This document shows positions 9,080 through 17,947 of a stretch of DNA of 64,000 nt, in pieces. Source of the DNA: Thiotrichales bacterium 19S3-11. GTDB taxonomy: Bacteria > Pseudomonadota > Gammaproteobacteria > Francisellales > Francisellaceae. The first letter of the stretch is position 1; each line of letters begins with the position of its first letter. The stretch covers positions 22,588 to 86,587 of the forward strand of contig JAKJJU010000007.1 of NCBI GenBank assembly GCA_021713295.1, written 5' to 3'. The position numbers and the translations under genes were made by a program. The notes under the pieces are model-generated. The model saw only the letters and a program-made list of their open reading frames with translations, ran no database searches and had not been told where the DNA came from.

Positions 9080-10468
9080 ATGCCATTTATTCCACATTTA
9101 GATTCTGATATTAGAGATATGTTAGATACAATTGGTGTCTCTAATGTTGAATCATTATTTGATGAAATACCCAGTGCTTTGCGTATTGATGGGTTTGATC
9201 AAATACCTTCGGGGTTAAACGAGATGTCGATGGCTCGTTTAATGAACCAAAGAGCTAATAGTGATCAACAGCAATTGAATTTTGTAGGTGCTGGTGCTTA
9301 TCAACACCATATTCCAGCGGTTGTATGGGATTTAGTTTCTAGAGGGGAGTATATGACAGCGTATACCCCTTATCAGGCAGAAGCATCTCAAGGTAATTTA
9401 CAGTTGATTTATGAATTTCAAAGCATGATTGCTTCATTAACACAAATGGATGTTGCTAATGCTTCAATGTATGATGGCGCATCTGCCTTAGCAGAAGCAG
9501 TATTAATGGCGGTACGCGCAAATCGTAAATCAAAGTCAGGAAAAATTTTAATTGCAGATCGTATTCACCCCCACTATATGCAAGTTCTAGAGTCCATTAC
9601 GAGCTATCAAAATATTACATTTGAGCAAGTAGCACTTAATCTAGAGAGTGGCGTTACAACGATAGATGCACTCGATGCTTATCGAGGAGATGATTATGCT
9701 GCTGTAATTATTCCGCAACCAAACTTCCTAGGACAATTAACTCAAGCAGATGATATAACGAATTGGGCTCATAGTGAAAATGCGCTAGTTATTGCAACGG
9801 TTAACCCAACGGCGTTAGCTTTAATTAAAGCACCAGGTAGTTGGGGTGAAAAAGGTGCAGATATTGTTTGCGGTGAGGGGCAACCTTTGGGTATTCCATT
9901 AGCTTCTGGTGGACCTTATGTTGGTTTTATGAGTTGTAAAAATGCGATTGTTCGTCAAATGCCAGGGAGAATTGTTGGTCGTACAACGGATGTAGATGGT
10001 AAAGAAGGCTTTTGTTTAACGCTTCAGGCACGTGAACAGCACATTCGTCGTTCAAAAGCAACTTCAAATATATGTACAAATCAAGGCCTCTTAATGACAG
10101 CTGCAACAATTTACTTGTCATTATTAGGTGTTGATGGATTAAAACAAGTTGCTAAGGCATCACATCATAATGCGTTATATTTAAGAGACAAGTTATCTGA
10201 AATATCAGGCATTACTACTAAATTTAGCAATAATTTCTTTCATGAAATTGTTGTTCAGCTTCCGATTAAAGTTTCCATCGTTTTAGACGGACTTGCTAAG
10301 GTTAATATTCAGGGTGGCTATGATCTAGGGCAATTAGATCCAAATCTTGATCATATGCTGTTAATTTGCTCTACAGAAATTCATACTAAAGAAGACCATG
10401 AGCATTTCCTAGCGGCTTTAGATGCTGTTGTAAATGAACAAAAAGAAATACAAGGAGCAGAAGCATGA
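9080..10468 (+). CDS. gcvPA: Glycine dehydrogenase (decarboxylating) subunit 1
   Basis: N-terminal half of the split P protein, which decarboxylates glycine. The 462 residues align with the subunit-1 type: [40 protein letters not shown], and [19 protein letters not shown]. Subunit 1 lacks the PLP lysine, which is on GcvPB. Its stop overlaps the gcvPB start by four bases (ATGA at 10465-10468), implying coupled translation. The split form occurs in Francisella and Gram-positives, whereas Escherichia coli has one fused GcvP. Confidence 0.96.
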   Translation: MPFIPHLDSDIRDMLDTIGVSNVESLFDEIPSALRIDGFDQIPSGLNEMSMARLMNQRANSDQQQLNFVGAGAYQHHIPAVVWDLVSRGEYMTAYTPYQAEASQGNLQLIYEFQSMIASLTQMDVANASMYDGASALAEAVLMAVRANRKSKSGKILIADRIHPHYMQVLESITSYQNITFEQVALNLESGVTTIDALDAYRGDDYAAVIIPQPNFLGQLTQADDITNWAHSENALVIATVNPTALALIKAPGSWGEKGADIVCGEGQPLGIPLASGGPYVGFMSCKNAIVRQMPGRIVGRTTDVDGKEGFCLTLQAREQHIRRSKATSNICTNQGLLMTAATIYLSLLGVDGLKQVAKASHHNALYLRDKLSEISGITTKFSNNFFHEIVVQLPIKVSIVLDGLAKVNIQGGYDLGQLDPNLDHMLLICSTEIHTKEDHEHFLAALDAVVNEQKEIQGAEA

Positions 10469-11925
10469 TTATTTTTGAAAAATCAAAACCAGGACGCTAT
10501 GCAACTGCTCAAGCACCTTATGGAGAATTCAATGCTTCAATTGATGATAGTTACTTACGTAAAGATCGTCCTTTATTACCTGAAATTTCTGAATTAGAAA
10601 CAGTACGCCACTTTACTCGTTTATCTAGGAAAAATTTTTCAATTGATACGCATTTTTATCCGTTGGGTTCATGTACAATGAAATATAACCCAAGAGCGGC
10701 TCACAAACTTGCATCAATTCCTAACTTTCTAAATCAACATCCATTAGCATCTGATGAGTCTAAACAAGGTTTCTATGCCTGTCTTTATGACTTGCAAGAA
10801 TATATTATGGAAATTACAGGCATGAAAGGCGTTTCATTAGCACCAATGGCAGGCGCTCAAGGTGAGTTTGCTGGAGTTGCAATGATTAGGCGTTATCATG
10901 AGGATCGTGGTGATTATGACAGAAATGAAATTATTGTTCCTGATGCGGCGCATGGCACAAATCCAGCAACAGCTATAATGTGTGGCTATAAGGTCAGAGA
11001 AGTCAAAACGCTAAAAGAGTCAGGTGATGTTGATATTGAAGCGTTAAAAGCTGCATTAGGCCCTAATACGGCAGGAATTATGTTAACAAACCCATCAACC
11101 TTGGGTGTTTTTGAGCGTCGTATTAAAGAAATTGCAGAGCTTGTTCATGAGGCTGGTGGCTTGTTATATTATGATGGTGCAAACCTAAACGCCATTATGG
11201 GTAAAACACGCCCTGGTGATATGGGATTTGATGTGATGCACTTAAATTTGCATAAAACATTTGCAACGCCACATGGTGGTGGGGGGCCAGGTGCTGGCCC
11301 TGTTGCTTGTGCTGATCGTTTAAAGCCTTACTTACCTGTGCCATATGTTGTGAAAACCACAGCAGGGAGTTATAAGCTTGCTCTAGCAGATGACAAACCA
11401 CAGACAATTGGCCGTTTATCAACTTTTCATGGTAATGCAGGAATATTATTACGTGCATATATCTACATTCGTATGTTGGGTGCTGAAGGCTTAAAGCGTG
11501 TTTCAGAAATGGCAACACTTAATGCAAACTATATGTTAAAACGATTACAAGAAGCAGGGTTTAATGCGGCTTTTTCTAGTCGATATGCAACGCATGAGTT
11601 TATCATTACATTGGAACAAGAGAAAAAAGATTATGCTGTCACTGCAACTGATTTTGCAAAATGTCTAATTGATAAAGGGATTCATGCGCCTACGATGTAT
11701 TTTCCATTACTAGTGCCTGAGTGTCTATTAATTGAGCCAACAGAGACAGAAACTAAAGAAGAGATGGATAACTTTATTGATGCATTAATTGAAATTAGGG
11801 AGTTGTGTAAAACAAATCCTGAAAAAGTAAAAAATGCACCTTATAATCTTCCAGTTCGTCGACTAGATGACGTCAAAGCAGCGCGTCAGTTAGATGTGGT
11901 TTATAAGCCAAAGGATCAAATTTAG
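10465..11925 (+). CDS. gcvPB: Glycine dehydrogenase (decarboxylating) subunit 2
   Basis: PLP-bearing half of the split P protein. The cofactor lysine is K264 in [17 protein letters not shown], and the usual [19 protein letters not shown] and [10 protein letters not shown] segments are present. The 486 residues fit subunit 2. Translation is probably coupled to gcvPA through the ATGA overlap. A hairpin terminator follows at 11959-11987, which closes the cluster. Confidence 0.97.
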   Translation: MIIFEKSKPGRYATAQAPYGEFNASIDDSYLRKDRPLLPEISELETVRHFTRLSRKNFSIDTHFYPLGSCTMKYNPRAAHKLASIPNFLNQHPLASDESKQGFYACLYDLQEYIMEITGMKGVSLAPMAGAQGEFAGVAMIRRYHEDRGDYDRNEIIVPDAAHGTNPATAIMCGYKVREVKTLKESGDVDIEALKAALGPNTAGIMLTNPSTLGVFERRIKEIAELVHEAGGLLYYDGANLNAIMGKTRPGDMGFDVMHLNLHKTFATPHGGGGPGAGPVACADRLKPYLPVPYVVKTTAGSYKLALADDKPQTIGRLSTFHGNAGILLRAYIYIRMLGAEGLKRVSEMATLNANYMLKRLQEAGFNAAFSSRYATHEFIITLEQEKKDYAVTATDFAKCLIDKGIHAPTMYFPLLVPECLLIEPTETETKEEMDNFIDALIEIRELCKTNPEKVKNAPYNLPVRRLDDVKAARQLDVVYKPKDQI

Positions 11926-11958
11926 TTTCTAAAAAAATAGTTTTCAGATATTAAATGA

Positions 11959-11987
11959 AAGGCTACAAAGTAAGTAGCCTTATTTTT
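11959..11987 (+). terminator. Rho-independent terminator after gcvPB
   Basis: AAGGCTAC (11959-11966) pairs perfectly with GTAGCCTT (11974-11981) around a 7-base loop and is followed by ATTTTT. On the other strand the hairpin is preceded by an A-rich run, so it may also serve the converging HU gene. Confidence 0.85.
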
Positions 11988-12002
11988 ACAGAGGACTAGA
12001 GA

Positions 12003-12281
12003 TTATTTATTGACCGCATCTTTTAGTTTTTTACCAACATTGAAGCGAACAACTTTTGATGCTTTGATTTTCATTGGTTCACCTGTTTTAGGGTTTCTAC
12101 CAGTACGAGCTTTACGCTTGGTAATTTTGAATGAACCAAATCCAGTTAAGCTAATTTCTTTATTTTTTTTCAGTGCAGACTCAACAGCGCATTGGAATGA
12201 TTTAATGACACGGTCAGCTTCTGCTTTCGTTTCAACACACTTATTTTTGACCATAAATTCGATTAGTTCAGTCTTATTCAT
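12003..12281 (-). CDS. hupB: HU-family nucleoid DNA-binding protein
   Basis: Small basic histone-like protein that bends and compacts DNA. The 92 residues contain the whole family signature: MNKTELIEFM at the N-terminus, the GFGSFKITKRKARTGRNP beta-arm entry with the intercalating-proline region, and the terminal VVRFNVGKKLKDAV helix. GGAGAG lies before the ATG. It is convergent with gcvPB across the shared terminator. HU and IHF subunits are similar; the lack of IHF-specific extensions and the KTELIE start favour HU. Confidence 0.92.
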   Translation of the reverse strand: MNKTELIEFMVKNKCVETKAEADRVIKSFQCAVESALKKNKEISLTGFGSFKITKRKARTGRNPKTGEPMKIKASKVVRFNVGKKLKDAVNK

Positions 12282-12314
12282 CGTGCTCTCTCCAAGTTAT
12301 TAGATGCAATGTAA

Positions 12315-12342
12315 AAGATAGATGGGAATTCTGAATTGTCAA
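12315..12342 (-). promoter_or_regulatory. Candidate sigma-70 promoter for HU
   Basis: Read on the minus strand, TTGACA (12342-12337) and TATCTT (12320-12315) are 16 bases apart and end about 34 bases before the HU start codon. The -35 is a perfect consensus. It lies immediately downstream of the MFS gene stop codon. Confidence 0.65.
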
Positions 12343-12351
12343 ATTTTATGA

Positions 12352-13533
12352 TTATCTAGTTGTTATATGTTTTTTATAATTGATTAATAGCATTACTTTT
12401 AAAATTGCAACCAGCATAAAAGTAACCCATAAAGCAAGTAGTATAAAATTAAAATAGGATAGGGTTAAATGCGCTTGAATAAAGCTCCAGATAGACATTA
12501 CAACGGATGTAGTAAACGTTAATGTTGCAGCAGCTGCACCATGTCCTTTAAAAATTGATGCCATTGCTGAACCAGTAGATAATGGCACAATAAACCCCAT
12601 TACGAAGCATAGAAATAATAATGCAATTGCAGCATTTATTTGGCTGTGATTTGTAAATGTTATATAAATGACAGCTAATATACATAAGATAAGGCTTAAA
12701 ATACGATAGCGTTTTTTTGAAGCAACATGAGCATATTTTCTATATAGAAAAATACCTAATAGATAGCAAACTGAAGTCAAAAGGAAAATAATATTATATA
12801 ACTTTAAATCCATATGCATTTCTTTGGTAAATAGCGGGTGCAAGTTTTCCATCATTACACCTAAATATACAGAAAAGATAAGTGCAACTAATAATACATT
12901 AATATTAAATTGCCACTTAGAAAAAATATGTTTGAAACCTGAAAACACTTCTTTTTTAGCTAGTTTCGTTGCATTAAGCGCATCAAATTTTAATATTGGT
13001 AGCATATATAAAAAAAGCATAATTTCAATAAATGCAGTAAGGTAAAAAACATCACGCCAAGATATAATTGCAACGGCTTGTGCTAAAAATGAAGCAATAA
13101 TTGGCGCAAGAATAACACAAGCAGAAAGAATTGCAAATGAACGTTTCATATGATTTTCATCGTTGGCATAACGCGAGAGGATTGCTCTAGAGATTGACGA
13201 GTAACAGCCAGTGCCTAAGCCAACTAAAACGAAACCTATTAATAATGAAAGATAGTTATATGAGCTACCAGCAATGATTAATCCAATAATAGAAATTAAT
13301 TGTGCATATTTAAGTACTGTTTTTGTACCAAATATATCTGAGGCACTTGCTAAGGATATCGCTGAAATGCTAAAGGTTAAAAATAATAAACTAATACCAA
13401 GTTGTATCTGGTTTATCGACAAATTTAAAGATTCAGCAATATCAGAAATAATTGGCATAGTGATTGTAAGTGTCATATAGCCAACTAAGGTCAATACGTA
13501 GGATCTTGGGTTTATTTTTAAATTAGTAGTCAT
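12352..13533 (-). CDS. MFS drug-efflux-type transporter (Bcr/CflA-like)
   Basis: About 393 residues with twelve hydrophobic segments. The N-terminal half has IMPIISDIAESLNLSINQIQLGISLLFL, typical of the DHA1/Bcr-CflA drug and metabolite efflux group, and the loop 2-3 motif is LASASDIFGTKTVL. The substrate is not predictable. The ATG at 13533 is preferred over one at 13542 because GGGG lies ten bases before it and directly abuts the other. It is divergent from a LysR gene across 110 bases, so that regulator is the likely controller. Confidence 0.8.
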   Translation of the reverse strand: MTTNLKINPRSYVLTLVGYMTLTITMPIISDIAESLNLSINQIQLGISLLFLTFSISAISLASASDIFGTKTVLKYAQLISIIGLIIAGSSYNYLSLLIGFVLVGLGTGCYSSISRAILSRYANDENHMKRSFAILSACVILAPIIASFLAQAVAIISWRDVFYLTAFIEIMLFLYMLPILKFDALNATKLAKKEVFSGFKHIFSKWQFNINVLLVALIFSVYLGVMMENLHPLFTKEMHMDLKLYNIIFLLTSVCYLLGIFLYRKYAHVASKKRYRILSLILCILAVIYITFTNHSQINAAIALLFLCFVMGFIVPLSTGSAMASIFKGHGAAAATLTFTTSVVMSIWSFIQAHLTLSYFNFILLALWVTFMLVAILKVMLLINYKKHITTR

Positions 13534-13621
13534 CGTGTGCATACCCCGATCATTTAAATTTAAGTGTTATCGCATTACAAAATATTAATAATTTCTAAAA
13601 AAGAAATAAATAAGCTAAAAT

Positions 13622-13652
13622 GAAAATATAATTTTCTTTATAGGAAAATATA
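13622..13652. promoter_or_regulatory. GAAAAT/ATTTTC operator candidate in the MFS-LysR intergenic region
   Basis: GAAAATATAATTTTC (13622-13636) is a perfect interrupted palindrome, and a third GAAAATATA follows at 13644 after seven bases, overlapping the AGGA ribosome site of the LysR gene. Three alternating half-sites directly at the regulator start suggest an autoregulatory binding region (inference). Confidence 0.4.
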
Positions 13653-14564
13653 ATGAACTTATACCAATGCTTAACAAACTATAAAATAGTAATTGAACAG
13701 AAAAGCTTTAGTAAAGCAGCACTAATAATTGATATTAATATTTCAGCATTAAGCAAGCAGATTAAATGGCTTGAAAATTATTTTGGTGAACGTTTATTAA
13801 ATAGGACAACAAGGGATCAACATTTGACTGCTTCTGGTGAAAAAGTTTATCAATTAGCTAATCGATGGCTAAAGGATATTACAGAATTAAAAGATGAGTT
13901 AATGACATCAAAATTAGAACCGAAAGGGCAGTTAAGATTATCAATTCCTTCAAGCTTAGGCAGGGCTTTTTTCTTGGATTGCATTAATCAGTTTTTAAAA
14001 AAATACCCTAGAATTGATATTTATATTGAATCCGAAAATTCACCTTACTTATTATTTGATCAAAGAGCTGATTTAACGATTTCTTCCATTAACATTAAGC
14101 ATGAAAAACTAATTCAGTATCATATGGTTAATTTAACAAAAGGTGTCTTTGCCTCACATAAGTATATAAACGATTATGGTAAGCCAAAGTCTCCTAGTGA
14201 GTTAGTTAATTTTCAATGTTTAGTTAATTCAAGAGTAAATAAAGATTTACAATGGAAGTTTATGACTAAAGGCAATAAAGTAGAAAGTTTTAGATTAAAC
14301 CCTAGGATGATTTCTTCAACGGGTGTAGACCTTGTTGAAGCAGCAATATTTGGTATGGGGCTATGTTGTGTAACGCATATTGTTGCAAAGTCTTATATTG
14401 AAGAGGGGTTATTGCTTGAAATAGATTTAGGCCAAGCGGTTGAACCAGCCGATATTTATTTATACCATCTACCAAGCTATGCCAATTCCTTAACTAGAAT
14501 TTTTGCAGACTTTATTATTAAGTATTTTCAATCAAAAAATAAAATTTTAAAAAATAAGCTTTAG
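13653..14564 (+). CDS. LysR-family transcriptional regulator
   Basis: 303 residues. The N-terminal winged helix-turn-helix (about residues 1-60) has the typical SFSKAALIIDINISALSKQIKWLE recognition segment followed by GERLLNRTTRDQHLTASG. An effector-binding domain starts near residue 88 with KGQLRLSIPSSLGR. AGGA precedes the ATG. It is transcribed away from the MFS efflux gene, the classic arrangement for a LysR regulator and its target. The inducer is unknown. Confidence 0.92.
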   Translation: MNLYQCLTNYKIVIEQKSFSKAALIIDINISALSKQIKWLENYFGERLLNRTTRDQHLTASGEKVYQLANRWLKDITELKDELMTSKLEPKGQLRLSIPSSLGRAFFLDCINQFLKKYPRIDIYIESENSPYLLFDQRADLTISSINIKHEKLIQYHMVNLTKGVFASHKYINDYGKPKSPSELVNFQCLVNSRVNKDLQWKFMTKGNKVESFRLNPRMISSTGVDLVEAAIFGMGLCCVTHIVAKSYIEEGLLLEIDLGQAVEPADIYLYHLPSYANSLTRIFADFIIKYFQSKNKILKNKL

Positions 14565-14566
14565 TA

Positions 14567-14601
14567 TTGACAAGTCATTAATATAATTGTTAGTTTATAA
14601 A
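14567..14601 (+). promoter_or_regulatory. Candidate promoter region of the ilv operon
   Basis: A perfect TTGACA (14567-14572) is followed by TATAAT (14582-14587) and TATAAA (14596-14601). Neither pairing has ideal spacing (9 and 23 bases), so the exact promoter is uncertain, but the region is the only promoter-like stretch before the leader peptide. Confidence 0.45.
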
Positions 14602-14651
14602 TTAAGCAATCAAAAATTGTAAAACTAATGTAAGCTGGAGCCAAATTAACC

Positions 14652-14735
14652 ATGAATCTTCGCACTAACCTAATCAACAGTATTATTGTGATTATTCTGC
14701 TCGTGATTAGACGATCGGAAGGTGCGCGGCTGTGA
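14652..14735 (+). CDS. ilv operon leader peptide (attenuator peptide)
   Basis: A 27-codon open frame, ATG at 14652 and TGA at 14733-14735. Between residues 8 and 19, ten of twelve residues are Ile, Leu or Val (INSIIVIILLVI), and overall there are six Ile, five Leu and two Val. GGAG lies upstream at a somewhat long distance. The frame immediately precedes a mutually exclusive antiterminator/terminator pair and then ilvB, which is the arrangement of the Escherichia coli ilv leaders. Stalling at these codons when branched-chain aminoacyl-tRNA is scarce would favour transcription into the operon. Confidence 0.88.
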   Translation: MNLRTNLINSIIVIILLVIRRSEGARL

Positions 14736-14775
14736 ATTAGAAATTAGAAGGCCTGAAGAAAAACCCGCATCTTCC
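14661..14775 (+). promoter_or_regulatory. Pause hairpin and antiterminator of the ilv attenuator
   Basis: Two alternative pairings can be drawn by hand. Pause structure: CTAATC (14670-14675) with GATTAG (14705-14710), extended outside by CGCAC (14661-14665) with GTGCG (14722-14726). Antiterminator: GGAAGGTGCGCGG (14717-14729) with CCCGCATCTTCC (14764-14775), twelve pairs with one G-U and one bulged C. The antiterminator uses the left arm of the terminator, so the two cannot coexist. Confidence 0.8.
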
Positions 14776-14800
14776 AAGTTGAAGAAGCGGGTTTTTTTTT
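14761..14800 (+). terminator. ilv attenuator terminator
   Basis: AAACCCGC (14761-14768) pairs with GCGGGTTT (14787-14794), continues past one A-A mismatch with TCTTC (14770-14774) against GAAGA (14781-14785), and has a 6-base loop. A run of T residues follows to 14800. It lies between the leader peptide and ilvB. Confidence 0.93.
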
Positions 14801-14844
14801 GCCTAAAGAAAAGAGAACGAGAGAGTAATTCTTAGGAGTTTAAT

Positions 14845-16542
14845 ATGAAAATGCGTGGTGCCCAAGCAATTGTTAACTCACTGATCGATGAAGATGTTGA
14901 TACGATATTTGGTTATCCAGGGGGTGCAATTATGCCAACCTATGATGCACTATTTGACCATCAAGAAAAGCTTAGGCATGTGCTGGTTCGTCATGAGCAA
15001 GCTGCAATCCATGGCGCAGTTGGGTATGCTCGAGCAACGGCTAAAACTGGAGTAGTTATTGCAACTTCAGGGCCTGGTGCGACTAACTTAATTACAGGCA
15101 TTACCGATGCTTTAATTGATTCAATACCGGTTGTGTGTATTACTGGACAGATCTTTAGTGATCTCTTAGGTAGTGATGCATTTCAGGAAGCCGATATTAT
15201 TGGTATGACGGTCACTTCAACTAAATGGAATTATCAAATAACAAATCCGGATGAGATTCCCTATATTTTTAAAAAAGCATTTGAAATAGCAAGAAGCGGT
15301 AGGCCAGGGCCTGTATTAATCGATATAACTAAAGATGCGCAAGTTAACCTAACAGAATATAAAAAAGCACAAGCTAATCAACAGGCTAAATGGTTAAAAA
15401 AACCATTGATGAATATGAATAGCATTCATAAGGCATCGGAATTATTAAATCAGGCAGAGAGGCCTATTATATTAGCAGGTCATGGAGTTATCATTGCAAA
15501 AGCTGAAAAAGAATTACTCCAGTTAGCTGAAAAAGGAGATATACCGATTGCTTGTACTTTATTAGGGCTATCATCAGTTGCTTCTACACATCGGTTATAT
15601 AAGGGCATGTTAGGCATGCATGGTAATTACGCAGCTAATGTATTATCAAATCAAGCTGATGTTGTGCTTGCCGTAGGTATGCGTTTTGATGATAGAGTTA
15701 CAGGTAAGCTTAGTGACTATTTGCCGAATGCAAAAGTAATACATATTGAAATTGATTCAGCTGAAATTGATAAAAATATTAAAGCAGATATTGGCATTCA
15801 TGCTGATGCTAAAGATGCCTTAAGTGCATTAATACCTTATCTAAAATGTAATGTGCATCAAAACTGGCATGATGAATTTAAGCATTACTATCAGAAAGAG
15901 TTAGCATGTGTTATTAAGCATGAAACTAACCCAAATAATGGCCCTATTAAAATGGCTGAAGTGATTGATTTGGTTTCAAGGAAAACGCATGGTAATGCGC
16001 TAATTGTTAGTGATGTTGGTCAACATCAAATGATTGCAGCACGTTATTATCAATTTGCAGATTTTAATTTACATATTACATCAGGTGGCTTAGGTACAAT
16101 GGGGTTTGCACTGCCTGCAGCAATTGGTGCGAAAGTAGGTTTAGGCAATCAAAGAGACGTTATTGCAATTGCAGGTGATGGTGGTTTTCAAATGAATATT
16201 CAAGAATTGGCCGTATTAAATCAAGAAGGCATTCATCTAAAAATGATTATTTTGAATAATAGTTACCTAGGCATGGTGCGTCAATGGCAAGAATTATTTT
16301 TTGAAAAACGGTATTCATTTACCGAAATTTCATCTCCAGATTTTATCAAAGTTGCGCAAGCTTATGGTATAGAGGGAAAATTAGTTAAAAGTAGGGATAA
16401 TCTTTCACAATCATTGGATGAGTTTTTAAATTATCAAGGTTCTTATTTATTAGAGGTTGTTGTAGAGCAACAAGAAAACGTCTTTCCAATGGTGCCGGCA
16501 GGTGCGTCGATTAGTGATACTCAATTAAGTGTAGGAGGCTAA
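14845..16542 (+). CDS. ilvB: Acetolactate synthase large (catalytic) subunit
   Basis: TPP- and FAD-dependent enzyme of the first common step of branched-chain synthesis: two pyruvates give acetolactate, or pyruvate plus 2-ketobutyrate gives acetohydroxybutyrate. The 565 residues show FGYPGGAIMPTYDAL, the catalytic Glu in VRHEQAAIHGAVGYARA, TSGPGATN, and the TPP motif GDGGFQMNIQEL ending in NN. It is the first structural gene after the attenuator. The small subunit follows after one base. Whether it is functionally closer to E. coli IlvB, IlvG or IlvI cannot be told from sequence alone. Confidence 0.95.
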   Translation: MKMRGAQAIVNSLIDEDVDTIFGYPGGAIMPTYDALFDHQEKLRHVLVRHEQAAIHGAVGYARATAKTGVVIATSGPGATNLITGITDALIDSIPVVCITGQIFSDLLGSDAFQEADIIGMTVTSTKWNYQITNPDEIPYIFKKAFEIARSGRPGPVLIDITKDAQVNLTEYKKAQANQQAKWLKKPLMNMNSIHKASELLNQAERPIILAGHGVIIAKAEKELLQLAEKGDIPIACTLLGLSSVASTHRLYKGMLGMHGNYAANVLSNQADVVLAVGMRFDDRVTGKLSDYLPNAKVIHIEIDSAEIDKNIKADIGIHADAKDALSALIPYLKCNVHQNWHDEFKHYYQKELACVIKHETNPNNGPIKMAEVIDLVSRKTHGNALIVSDVGQHQMIAARYYQFADFNLHITSGGLGTMGFALPAAIGAKVGLGNQRDVIAIAGDGGFQMNIQELAVLNQEGIHLKMIILNNSYLGMVRQWQELFFEKRYSFTEISSPDFIKVAQAYGIEGKLVKSRDNLSQSLDEFLNYQGSYLLEVVVEQQENVFPMVPAGASISDTQLSVGG

Positions 16543-16543
16543 C

Positions 16544-16837
16544 ATGGAAAATGATCAAATCTATTTTATATCAATGACGACTGAGAATACGTTATGCGTA
16601 TTACAGAGAATTGCCTCAGTTTTTTCACGTCATCGTATTAATATTGAGCAGCTCAATGTGTGTGAAACAATTAATCATGGTATTTCACATTTTAATTTAG
16701 TGCTTCACGCTTATGATGAAAAAATTCACAAAGTTATTAAACAGTTAGCAAAAGTTATCGAAGTTATTGATATTCACATTGCTAACCAAATGCCAATTGC
16801 AACACGAGTACAGAAAGCAACAGTAAATGTTGTATAA
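16544..16837 (+). CDS. ilvN: Acetolactate synthase small (regulatory) subunit
   Basis: 97-residue ACT-domain protein (ISMTTENTLCVLQRIASVFSRHRINIEQLNVCET) that stabilises the catalytic subunit and normally binds valine for feedback inhibition. It is short, like E. coli IlvM/IlvN and unlike the ~160-residue IlvH type. GGAGG of the ilvB end serves as ribosome site, and the start is one base after the ilvB stop, so the subunits are made together. Confidence 0.9.
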   Translation: MENDQIYFISMTTENTLCVLQRIASVFSRHRINIEQLNVCETINHGISHFNLVLHAYDEKIHKVIKQLAKVIEVIDIHIANQMPIATRVQKATVNVV

Positions 16838-16875
16838 ATTTTATAGTAATGAACATAACTTAAGGAGTTATTAAA

Positions 16876-17922
16876 ATGGGTAAAATGATGTTTGGTCAAG
16901 TAGAAGAAACAGTAGTTACACAAAAAGAATTTTCTTTAGAACAAGCAAAAGAAGTACTAAAGAATGATACGATTGCTGTTATTGGCTATGGTGTTCAGGG
17001 GCCAGCTCAAGCCTTAAATTTAAGAGATAATGGTTTTAATGTCATTGTTGGCCAAAGAAAAAATTCGGCATCTTGGCAAAAAGCTTTAGCTGATGGTTGG
17101 CAAGAAGGTCAAACATTATTTGATGTTAGTGAGGCATGTCAAAGAGGGAGTATTGTCTGTAACTTGCTTTCAGATGCAGGTCAAATTGCTCAGTGGGATA
17201 CAGTGAAAAAACACCTGACTAAGGATAAGTTATTGATGTTTTCGCATGGGTTTGCGGTTACTTATAAAGATAAAACCAGTATTGTTCCACCGAGTGATAT
17301 TGATGTTGCCTTAGTTGCACCAAAAGGTTCGGGCAGAAGTGTGCGTTCATTATTTCTAAAGAAACAAGGTATTAATTCAAGTTATGCTGTTTTTCAGGAT
17401 GCAACTGGCAATGCACTGGAAAAAACACTAGCTTATGGCATTGGTGTTGGCTCAGGTTATTTATTTGAAACGACGTTCGAAAAAGAGGTTTACAGTGATT
17501 TAGCCGGTGAACGTGGTGTTTTAATGGGAGCATTAGCGGGGCTTATTGAAGCACAATATGAAGTATTACGAGCTAATGGTCATTCACCAAGTGAAGCATT
17601 TAATGAAACGGTTGAAGAATTAACTCAATCGCTTGTGCCATTAGTTGGTGAAAATGGTATGGATTGGATGTATGCCAATTGTTCGACAACTGCGCAACGA
17701 GGTGCATTAGATTGGGCGCCAAAGTTTAAAAAAGCCACTTATAATGTGTTTAATGAGCTTTATTGTGAGGTAAAAAATGGTAATGAGGCACAAAGAACAA
17801 TTGAGAAAAACTCTCAAGAAAACTACCGTTCTGAATTACAGAAAGAATTGGATGAAATGCACAATAAAGAAATTTGGCAAGCAGGAAGAGCTGTTAGGAG
17901 CTTACGTCCAGATACAAAATAA
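16876..17922 (+). CDS. ilvC: Ketol-acid reductoisomerase (NADP+), fungal/Bacteroidetes-like type
   Basis: Isomerises and reduces acetolactate to dihydroxyisovalerate, and acetohydroxybutyrate to its counterpart. 348 residues with the Rossmann motif VIGYGVQGPAQALNLRDNG, VAPKGSGRSVRSLF, and the metal-binding EVYSDLAGERGVLMG and SPSEAFNETVEE segments. From memory the text resembles yeast mitochondrial Ilv5 (GERG, GINSSYAV, CSTTA-RGALDW, EVR-LRP) more than E. coli IlvC. It lacks the duplicated knotted domain of the long enterobacterial form. TTAAGGAGT precedes the ATG. Confidence 0.93.
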   Translation: MGKMMFGQVEETVVTQKEFSLEQAKEVLKNDTIAVIGYGVQGPAQALNLRDNGFNVIVGQRKNSASWQKALADGWQEGQTLFDVSEACQRGSIVCNLLSDAGQIAQWDTVKKHLTKDKLLMFSHGFAVTYKDKTSIVPPSDIDVALVAPKGSGRSVRSLFLKKQGINSSYAVFQDATGNALEKTLAYGIGVGSGYLFETTFEKEVYSDLAGERGVLMGALAGLIEAQYEVLRANGHSPSEAFNETVEELTQSLVPLVGENGMDWMYANCSTTAQRGALDWAPKFKKATYNVFNELYCEVKNGNEAQRTIEKNSQENYRSELQKELDEMHNKEIWQAGRAVRSLRPDTK

Positions 17923-17947
17923 AAATAATCATAAAGGCTAGTTTAGT

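Noticed and set aside
12010..12303. 97-codon plus-strand frame opposite the HU gene
   Set aside because: It is the complement of a clear HU coding sequence, has no ribosome site and no protein-like features.
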